Assembly (NCBI RefSeq): GCF_007991335.1 | Contig: NZ_BJYD01000033.1 | Span: 1-58,586 of the forward strand | Origin: Halobacillus faecis | GTDB lineage: Bacteria > Bacillota > Bacilli > Bacillales > Halobacillaceae | DNA length: 58,586 nt | Direction of reading: 5' to 3' | Shown here: positions 53,220-58,586 of the stretch, piece after piece | Layout of the letters: each line of letters starts with the position of its first letter | How positions within the stretch are numbered: the stretch's first letter is position 1 | Notes under the pieces: model-generated | The model's database searches: none | What the model saw: the letters and a program-made list of their open reading frames with translations, nothing else | What the model was told of the DNA's origin: nothing | Translations under genes and position numbers: made by a program

Positions 53220-54953
53220 ATGAAGATTGAAGCACTTACGAAAAAAATAAAGGTAGCCAATAAAGAATGTCCCGCCGATGTAGTCATTAAGAATGCGCAA
53301 ATCGTCGACGTTTTTAATGGGGAAATTATTCATAAAGATGTAGCGGTTGTCGATGGCTATATTGCAGGTTTAGGGGAGTATGAAGGAAAAGAAGTCATTG
53401 ATGCCCAAGGCCAGTACATGGCACCTTCTTTCATTGATTCTCATGTACACATTGAATCATCCATGGTCCCGCCTTCGGAATTCGCTAAAGTTGTCATCCC
53501 CCACGGTGTGACCACGGTTATTACAGATCCTCATGAAATCGGGAACGTCCTTGGAAAAGAAGGGATCCAGTTTATGCTGAATGACGCTAAAGGCCTTCCC
53601 ATGGATTTTCATTTTATGCTTCCATCGAGTGTTCCCGCCACCCCTTTTGAAACATCCGGGGCTGAATTACAGGCCGATGACCTTCGACCCTTTCTAAATG
53701 ACTTACAAGTGCTGGGGCTCGGAGAAGTGATGGATTATTCATCCCTCCAAAACGCTGATCCTCGATTATTGAAAAAAATTGCACAAACGAAAGAAGCGGG
53801 TGGCCATGTCGACGGACACCTTGCCGGTTTGAATGAAGATGCGGTCAATCTATATACGAGTGCAGGCGTCCAAACCGATCATGAATGTAATACACCAGAA
53901 GAAGCACTGGCACGCCTTCAGCGAGGCATGTATGTGAGTATCCGTGAAGGTTCCGCTGCCAAAGACCTGCACGCCCTTTTGCCTATAGTGAACGAAAAGA
54001 ACGCCAGGCGTTGTCACTTCTGTACAGATGATAAGCACATCGATGATCTCATAAATGAAGGAAGCATTGATCATCACATCCGTTTAACAACAGCCCAGGG
54101 TTTTGACCCGATTACCGCTATCCAAATGGCCACATTAAACGCGGCCGAATGCTATGGACTACATCATAAGGGAGCGATTGCGCCAGGCTACATGGCGGAC
54201 TTCTTATTTTTTGAAGACTTACATGCACTGGAAGTGACACAAGTTTTTAAGAGAGGAAAAAGAGTGGCTTCCCAAGGAACATTAGTAAAGGATTTACAAT
54301 CTTCGTCTCCAAGTTCTCAAAAAATCACAAACAGTGTTCATATTCCAAACCTTGCAAAAGAACAATTGCGTATTACAATCAAGGACTCTCAAAAAGGAAA
54401 CATCATAAAAATAAACAAAAACCAAATTCGAACAGATCACCTTATTGAAAAAGTTGAGGTGGAATCAGGAACCTTTCAATCTTCTGTTAGCAAAGACCAA
54501 TTAAAGTTGGTCGTCATAGAGAGACACCACCAGACGGGGAATATCGGTCTTGGGATTGTGAAAGGGATGGGACTTAAAAAAGGAGCGATTGCAACAACCA
54601 TTGCTCACGACTCTCACAATATCGTAGCCCTAGGCACCAACGATGAAGATATCATCAAAGCAATCCATCACTTAAGGGAAATTGGCGGAGGAATGACCTT
54701 ATTTCATGCAGGAACCCCCCTCTCCTCTTTGCCCCTACCAATCGCTGGCTTAATGTCCGATCAAGGGTACGAGGATGTAGCTCATCAATTAGCAGGCATT
54801 CACAAAGATCTGTCTACCCTTGGCTTTACCAATGACTTCAATCCATTTCTCACCCTGTCGTTCCTGACGTTACCAGTCATCCCAAGCCTCAAGCTTACGG
54901 ATAAAGGCCTTTATAGCACAAAAGAAGCAAAACACATCTCTGTATCTATTTAA
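53220..54953 (+). CDS. adeC: Adenine deaminase
   Basis: AdeC converts adenine to hypoxanthine and ammonia. The 577-residue enzyme has the amidohydrolase barrel with metal-binding HVHIESSM and GHLAGLNEDAVN, followed by the family's C-terminal domain with GIVKGMGLKKGAIATTIAHD and GGGMTL. GGAGGAG sits six bases before the ATG, and this site can be masked by the upstream riboswitch. It is monocistronic. Guanine-type control suggests that the enzyme is made when the hypoxanthine/guanine pool is low. Confidence 0.95.
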   Translation: MKIEALTKKIKVANKECPADVVIKNAQIVDVFNGEIIHKDVAVVDGYIAGLGEYEGKEVIDAQGQYMAPSFIDSHVHIESSMVPPSEFAKVVIPHGVTTVITDPHEIGNVLGKEGIQFMLNDAKGLPMDFHFMLPSSVPATPFETSGAELQADDLRPFLNDLQVLGLGEVMDYSSLQNADPRLLKKIAQTKEAGGHVDGHLAGLNEDAVNLYTSAGVQTDHECNTPEEALARLQRGMYVSIREGSAAKDLHALLPIVNEKNARRCHFCTDDKHIDDLINEGSIDHHIRLTTAQGFDPITAIQMATLNAAECYGLHHKGAIAPGYMADFLFFEDLHALEVTQVFKRGKRVASQGTLVKDLQSSSPSSQKITNSVHIPNLAKEQLRITIKDSQKGNIIKINKNQIRTDHLIEKVEVESGTFQSSVSKDQLKLVVIERHHQTGNIGLGIVKGMGLKKGAIATTIAHDSHNIVALGTNDEDIIKAIHHLREIGGGMTLFHAGTPLSSLPLPIAGLMSDQGYEDVAHQLAGIHKDLSTLGFTNDFNPFLTLSFLTLPVIPSLKLTDKGLYSTKEAKHISVSI

Positions 54954-54992
54954 AAAGGAAGAAGCCAGGCAATCGCCTGGCTTCTTCCTTTT
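54954..54992. terminator. Bidirectional terminator between adeC and a nuclease-like gene
   Basis: AAAGGAAGAAGCCAGGC pairs with GCCTGGCTTCTTCCTTT around a four-base loop. T-rich sequence follows on the plus strand; the flanking genes converge. Confidence 0.92.
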
Positions 54993-54994
54993 GG

Positions 54995-55423
54995 TTAACT
55001 GGAATTGGACTTACCCGTCATCTCTCTACTTACTTTTTCGACAATTCGGGAAAGATCTTCATCGATTCTCGCACCACTGAACCTCATGACAGTCCAGCCA
55101 TGATTCTTAAGATAAGATTCTTTTTCCCATTCATCTTCCCACACATCGGAAGTAATGAGAAAGTCGTGTTCTACAGCTTCTACGGCAATTTTCAATTCTG
55201 GAAAAGCGACATCAACCGTGTACTTTTCCACCTGATAACGCAACGTAGGCTTTAAACCATAAGCAAGAAACCCTTCATATAATCTCCGGCCTAAATTTGA
55301 ACTGATTCCATCCGCTCCCATTTCCTCTGGCTGCTCCTCATTTCTGACTCGTAGTGTCAGTACAATAGCAAGGATCAATAAGGTCATAAAAGCTGCATAC
55401 TCGATAAACATGGTTATGTTCAT
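54995..55423 (-). CDS. Membrane-anchored DUF559/Vsr-like nuclease-fold protein
   Basis: This is a 142-residue protein. One N-terminal membrane helix (about 5-25) is followed by a domain whose pattern VDVAFPELKIAVEAVEHDF, then an acidic helix and HGWTVMRFSG, resembles DUF559/very-short-patch-repair-type PD-(D/E)XK nucleases (Asp, then Glu on the next strand, then a G-W-x-V-x-R-F strand). The classic E-x-K lysine is not obvious, so activity is uncertain. The ATG at 55423 has GGGTG six bases upstream; two other start codons lie within three codons. It is monocistronic. Confidence 0.65.
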   Translation of the reverse strand: MNITMFIEYAAFMTLLILAIVLTLRVRNEEQPEEMGADGISSNLGRRLYEGFLAYGLKPTLRYQVEKYTVDVAFPELKIAVEAVEHDFLITSDVWEDEWEKESYLKNHGWTVMRFSGARIDEDLSRIVEKVSREMTGKSNSS

Positions 55424-55510
55424 ATTCATCACCCACTACCATTCTATCCAAATGCCCCCTGTTCTTATTCATCGGACCTTTCAGTTTTAAGAAGAGTCAA
55501 GTGTGACAGA

Positions 55511-55545
55511 AAAAAAGAAGCTGAAGGAGAGCCTTCAGCTTCTTA
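55511..55545 (-). terminator. Terminator of the acidic secreted protein gene
   Basis: AAGAAGCTGAAGG (55515-55527) pairs with CCTTCAGCTTCTT (55532-55544); the A-run to the left is a U-run on the minus strand. Confidence 0.9.
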
Positions 55546-55551
55546 ACACTT

Positions 55552-56445
55552 TTATTCTTCAAATACTTTTCGGATATCAATTTCAACGGTTTCGTCTGAA
55601 TCAGTATCTTCTTCAGAATCAGCTTCCTCTTCAGAACCAGCTTCCTCTTCAGATACGACTACTTGAACAGCAGAGTTTTCGGAAGCATTCAACTTCGCTT
55701 GTTCACTAGCTTTTAAACGTGCCATTGCTTCAAATTTCATTTCTACAGCATGTTCTTCGTCTTGATCCTTTTGTTCTTTAGGCTCCTCTTCTTCTTTAGA
55801 TGTTTCCGTCTCTTCTGAAGTGGTTCCCTCTTCCTCTTTGGTGCCGTCTTCTTTAACTACAGAAGTATCATCTGATTCAGATTCTTCGTTTGTATCTTGA
55901 TCCTCTGTGTTCTCTTCCACTTCTTCTTCATTAGAATCACTTTGTTTCTTTTCTTTAGGACCATGGACAGCAGAATTAGGCGATGCGTTTTCTTTTGCTG
56001 TTTCACTTGCTCGCTCGCTAGCCATAGAACGTGACATGTCTTTATCAGTCTCTTCTTCTACTTCTGAAGATGTTTGCTCTTCATCTGTTTTGTCCGCTAC
56101 CATTGGGGCAGTTTCTTCTTTCTCTTCTACTCTCTCATCAGTAGAATCAGGAAGAACGTTACTTTCTTCTTCAGAAGCGTGGACGGCAGATTTTGAAGCA
56201 GCATTTTCGTGAGCTTTGTCACTAGCCTTCTCACTCGCTTTAGACTGTGCTTTCTTAGTAGACGTTTCCTTAACATCAGATTGTTCTTTCTGTTTCTTTG
56301 TTTCTTGCATTTCAATCACATGATCAGGTTTTCCTTTCTCATCTTTTGCGGCTTCAGTAACCGTACCACCTGCAAATATTCCGACTGAAAGTACACCTGC
56401 TGTAATCATAGATTTTACGATCATAGATTTGTTGATAAAGTTCAT
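55552..56445 (-). CDS. Secreted, highly acidic repeat protein
   Basis: This is a 297-residue protein of unknown function. A signal peptide (about 1-33) is followed by low-complexity sequence dominated by Glu, Ser, Asp, Thr and Lys. Three imperfect ~25-residue repeats with the pattern K/M-A-S-E-x-A-x(4)-N-A-S-x(2)-S-A-V-H/Q occur near residues 70-90, 143-160 and 247-262, separated by acidic spacers. There is no LPXTG anchor or membrane segment, so it is probably released or held by charge. The terminator supports a real gene. The neighbouring gene upstream encodes a strongly basic secreted protein. Confidence 0.7.
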   Translation of the reverse strand: MNFINKSMIVKSMITAGVLSVGIFAGGTVTEAAKDEKGKPDHVIEMQETKKQKEQSDVKETSTKKAQSKASEKASDKAHENAASKSAVHASEEESNVLPDSTDERVEEKEETAPMVADKTDEEQTSSEVEEETDKDMSRSMASERASETAKENASPNSAVHGPKEKKQSDSNEEEVEENTEDQDTNEESESDDTSVVKEDGTKEEEGTTSEETETSKEEEEPKEQKDQDEEHAVEMKFEAMARLKASEQAKLNASENSAVQVVVSEEEAGSEEEADSEEDTDSDETVEIDIRKVFEE

Positions 56446-56466
56446 GATTGATTCGCTCCTTTATTT

Positions 56467-56712
56467 TTAGGTATTTGTAAGTGTTATAAAAAATAAAGAA
56501 GCTCTTTTAGGTGGTTCCCCTGGGGGCGCATTCATCCACTGGGTACGCAATCTGTGGTGTCTTAAAACCAATTCCGTATGGTTCCCAGCCGATTCAGAAA
56601 CGAATATGTATAAATCGCCCAATAACCATTGATATGTGGAATCGCCCTGCGTCCGATCTTTTCCTGTTTTTCCGTGCACCGATAAAGAACTCTGCTGGAG
56701 GACTCCTTCATT
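56467..56712 (-). pseudogene. Same-frame continuation of the basic secreted protein past its TGA
   Basis: After the TGA at 56713-56715 the same frame stays open for 81 codons to a stop at 56467. The translation looks protein-like rather than random, ending in WMNAPPGEPPKRASLFF. It has no ribosome-binding site or start of its own in the right place. The simplest reading is that a ~300-codon gene has been split by a nonsense change; readthrough or a sequencing error are alternatives. Confidence 0.5.
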
Positions 56713-57372
56713 TCACATCGGCTTTTTTCCAGTAGGATCTTCAACTGGCGCTGGCAAATCCAGTAAGATATTTTTAACCGAATGATCTCTTTTCACGTCC
56801 GTCTTTCTGTTATCTAGGGCTTTTTCATTTTCTTTTGAAGATGTGCCCTTAACTGATATCTTATCTAATTCAGAGGAATCCACCACCGAAGATTTGTGTT
56901 CCTCTTGCTTCATCTTCTCTTTTACTTTTTTATTATGTACATGCGTTTTTGGTTTCTTATGTTTTTGAGGCGAAGAGATGGGTGGGCCAGATGATTTACC
57001 CTTGAAGTCATTTCTCTTAAACTCCCTATTCTTGCCTGCCTGCGAATTGCCTTTTTTCATAGAGCGATCCGCATTTTTATTGGTTTTAGTTTTTCTGTGA
57101 TCTTTTGACTTTACTTCCTTAGAACGATCAGATGCACGAGTCGTTTGAGGAGAGTCTTCCTTTATACCCTGTTCGCTTACAACTTCGCTTGAGCTATTTT
57201 GGAGCTTTTCACCAGTGGGTGATTGTTCATTTTTCTTTCCCTTATTCAAATTCTCATCAGGTATTGATGCTTGTTTTCCATCACTATTGCTTTGATTTGC
57301 CCCTACCTGCTCTGGAAGTCCAATAAGAAAAGAGAGACAAGCCACAAGAGATAGAATGACACGTCCTAACAA
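56713..57372 (-). CDS. Secreted, Lys-rich basic low-complexity protein (possibly truncated)
   Basis: This is a 219-residue protein of unknown function. A signal peptide (about 1-25, LSLVACLSFLIGLPEQVGA) precedes a Lys/Ser/Asn/Asp/Glu-rich region that is strongly basic in the centre (KHKKPKTHVHNKKVKEKMK), with no recognisable fold. The start is TTG, with GGAGGTG seven bases upstream and no better alternative. It ends at a TGA beyond which the frame continues for 81 codons, so the original protein may have been longer. Confidence 0.6.
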   Translation of the reverse strand: MLGRVILSLVACLSFLIGLPEQVGANQSNSDGKQASIPDENLNKGKKNEQSPTGEKLQNSSSEVVSEQGIKEDSPQTTRASDRSKEVKSKDHRKTKTNKNADRSMKKGNSQAGKNREFKRNDFKGKSSGPPISSPQKHKKPKTHVHNKKVKEKMKQEEHKSSVVDSSELDKISVKGTSSKENEKALDNRKTDVKRDHSVKNILLDLPAPVEDPTGKKPM

Positions 57373-57657
57373 TTCTATTCACCTCCTTTTTAACCGTTTT
57401 CAAAATCACCGCTATAGTAGTTAGATCATTCGACAATTTTTGTGACCGTTTATTTACTATTTTTTTATATAGAAAATAAGTTCGTCCAGTGAGGCTTTTT
57501 CTTGAAAGCTTAAACCACTACTTTTAATCTGATGTTCAACACGTAATTCCAGTTGCAAGTATTAATTTATCTTATGAAAATATCTTCCGACGTTTTTTGC
57601 TCATGGCACGCTAAATCAGCACGTTATTCGTGTATATTTTGTAGAGTGTGAGTGTAC

Positions 57658-57693
57658 AAAAAAGCTTCGCACTAATTAGTGCGAAGCTTTTTT
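57658..57693 (-). terminator. Terminator of the tRNA cluster
   Basis: A perfect palindrome centred at 57675, with arms AAAAAAGCTTCGCAC and its complement. It lies just past the last tRNA. The ~285-bp stretch 57373-57657 on its left shows no gene. Confidence 0.9.
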
Positions 57694-57717
57694 ACAACAT
57701 TATAGTTGTCTAGTTAG

Positions 57718-57799
57718 TACCGGTGGCCGGGGTCGAACCGGCACTCCGTGAGGAACACGATTTTGAGTCGTGCGCGTCTGCCAATTCCGCCACACCGGC
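57718..57799 (-). tRNA. tRNA-Leu (anticodon CAA)
   Basis: Acceptor GCCGGTG with CACCGGT, a long variable arm, T-arm GGTTCGACCCC and anticodon loop CTCAAAA giving CAA. CCA is not encoded. Confidence 0.95.
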
Positions 57800-57808
57800 A
57801 TGTGACTA

Positions 57809-57882
57809 TGGAGGCGGCAACCGGAATCGAACCGGTGATAAAGGAGTTGCAGTCCTCTGCCTTACCGCTTGGCTATGCCGCC
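57809..57882 (-). tRNA. tRNA-Cys (anticodon GCA)
   Basis: Acceptor GGCGGCA with TGCCGCC, anticodon loop CTGCAAC giving GCA, encoded CCA. Confidence 0.95.
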
Positions 57883-57940
57883 ATATCACGTTCAATTACG
57901 ATTGTATCATATTCAAATAAGAAAGAATATGTGATTTTTT

Positions 57941-58015
57941 TGGAGCGGGAGACGGGATTCGAACCCGCGACCCCCACCTTGGCAAGGTGGTGTTCTACCA
58001 CTGAACTACTCCCGC
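57941..58015 (-). tRNA. tRNA-Gly (anticodon GCC)
   Basis: Acceptor GCGGGAG with CTCCCGC, anticodon loop TTGCCAA giving GCC, encoded CCA. Confidence 0.95.
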
Positions 58016-58023
58016 AATTAAAG

Positions 58024-58098
58024 TGGCTGGCCCAGCTGGATTCGAACCAGCGCATGACGGTACCAAAAACCGTTGCCTTACCGCTTGGCTATGGGCCA
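58024..58098 (-). tRNA. tRNA-Gln (anticodon UUG)
   Basis: Acceptor TGGCCCA with TGGGCCA, anticodon loop TTTTGGT giving UUG, encoded CCA. Confidence 0.95.
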
Positions 58099-58125
58099 AT
58101 ATAGGACAATCTTTAATGTAATAAA

Positions 58126-58202
58126 TGGGGCGGCTGATGGGAATCGAACCCACGAATGCCGGAACCACAATCCGGTGCGTTAACCACTTCGCCACAACCG
58201 CC
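58126..58202 (-). tRNA. tRNA-His (anticodon GUG)
   Basis: The acceptor has the extra 5' G at 58202 opposite C73, as required for tRNA-His. Anticodon loop TTGTGGT gives GUG; CCA is encoded. Confidence 0.95.
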
Positions 58203-58214
58203 ATAATTGAAAAG

Positions 58215-58285
58215 CAGGGGTAGTAGGAATCGAACCCACATTGACGGTTTTGGAGACCGTAGTTTTACCATTAAACTATACCCCT
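58215..58285 (-). tRNA. tRNA-Trp (anticodon CCA)
   Basis: Acceptor AGGGGTA with TACCCCT, anticodon loop CTCCAAA giving CCA. The 3' CCA tail is not encoded. Confidence 0.95.
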
Positions 58286-58303
58286 ATTTGATTGAAATAT
58301 AAA

Positions 58304-58389
58304 TGGTGGAGGGAGTAGGACTCGAACCTACGAACCCGATGGGAGCGGATTTACAGTCCGCCGCGTTTGGCCAACTTCGCTATCCCTCC
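58304..58389 (-). tRNA. tRNA-Tyr (anticodon GUA)
   Basis: Acceptor GGAGGGA with TCCCTCC, a long variable arm, anticodon loop CTGTAAA giving GUA, encoded CCA. Confidence 0.95.
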
Positions 58390-58407
58390 ACGCTGAAAAC
58401 TTTCAGA

Positions 58408-58483
58408 TGGTGCCGGCCAGAGGACTTGAACCCCCAACCTACTGATTACAAATCAGTTGCTCTGCCAGTTGAGCTAGGCCGGC
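58408..58483 (-). tRNA. tRNA-Thr (anticodon UGU)
   Basis: Acceptor GCCGGCC with GGCCGGC, anticodon loop TTTGTAA giving UGU, encoded CCA. Confidence 0.95.
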
Positions 58484-58487
58484 TAAA

Positions 58488-58563
<76 letters not shown>

Positions 58564-58586
58564 AAACTATGTATTTAGTAATTAAA

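Overview
The window looks like chromosomal backbone of an endospore-forming, low-to-moderate GC Bacillaceae bacterium. A moderately halophilic genus such as Halobacillus is my best guess, from overall protein similarity and very acidic or charged secreted proteins; the genus is inference. Spore formation is supported directly by two tricistronic gerA-type germinant-receptor operons, yhbH, prkA and a LysM-CAP protein. No phage, plasmid, insertion sequence or CRISPR array is visible.

Layout. 1-5 kb: a DUF389 membrane protein diverges from germinant-receptor operon 1. 5-10 kb: helD, a small HATPase/zinc-ribbon membrane protein pair, and a MurG-like glycosyltransferase. 10-14 kb: a MATE exporter, an aldehyde dehydrogenase, and nupC behind a promoter with a CcpA-type cre site. 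14.4-17.6 kb: an iron-siderophore operon yfiY-yfiZ-yfhA with a near-perfect Fur box and no ATPase gene. 17.6-23 kb: LysM-CAP protein, a lipoprotein and germinant-receptor operon 2. 23-29 kb: a purine permease, ydbS-ydbT, proC and a CPA1 K+/H+ antiporter. 29-41 kb: yhbH, odhA-odhB (2-oxoglutarate dehydrogenase, with two cre-like sites), ppk, ppx and prkA. 41-49 kb: a structured tandem repeat, lipM-lipA, small membrane proteins, trmL, an amidase, ogt, queG and a COG3044 ABC-ATPase. 49.3-50.4 kb: tRNA-Gly(UCC), a half-tRNA copy and a gene-poor stretch. 51-57 kb: uncharacterised exported proteins, a TraB-family protein, adenine deaminase under a purine riboswitch, a membrane-anchored nuclease-like protein, and an acidic plus a basic secreted low-complexity protein. 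57.7-58.6 kb: nine tRNA genes in the order of the distal part of the B. subtilis trnD cluster.

Links between genes. LipM and LipA make the lipoyl cofactor that OdhB needs. Ppk and Ppx make and degrade polyphosphate. YhbH and PrkA are partners in many bacteria and lie on either side of odhAB-ppk-ppx. NupC, the PbuG-type permease and adenine deaminase form a scattered purine-salvage set, each with its own regulatory site.

The most interesting structures are: (1) a guanine-class purine riboswitch before adenine deaminase, with three mutually exclusive helices, one of which covers the ribosome-binding site; (2) two tandem ~109-nt hairpin units upstream of prkA whose basal stem shows compensatory base changes; (3) a truncated second copy of the tRNA-Gly gene; (4) a ~64-nt diverged repeat shared by two distant intergenic regions; (5) unannotated membrane-peptide genes of 31 and possibly 36 codons; (6) a same-frame ORF continuing past the TGA of a secreted basic protein.
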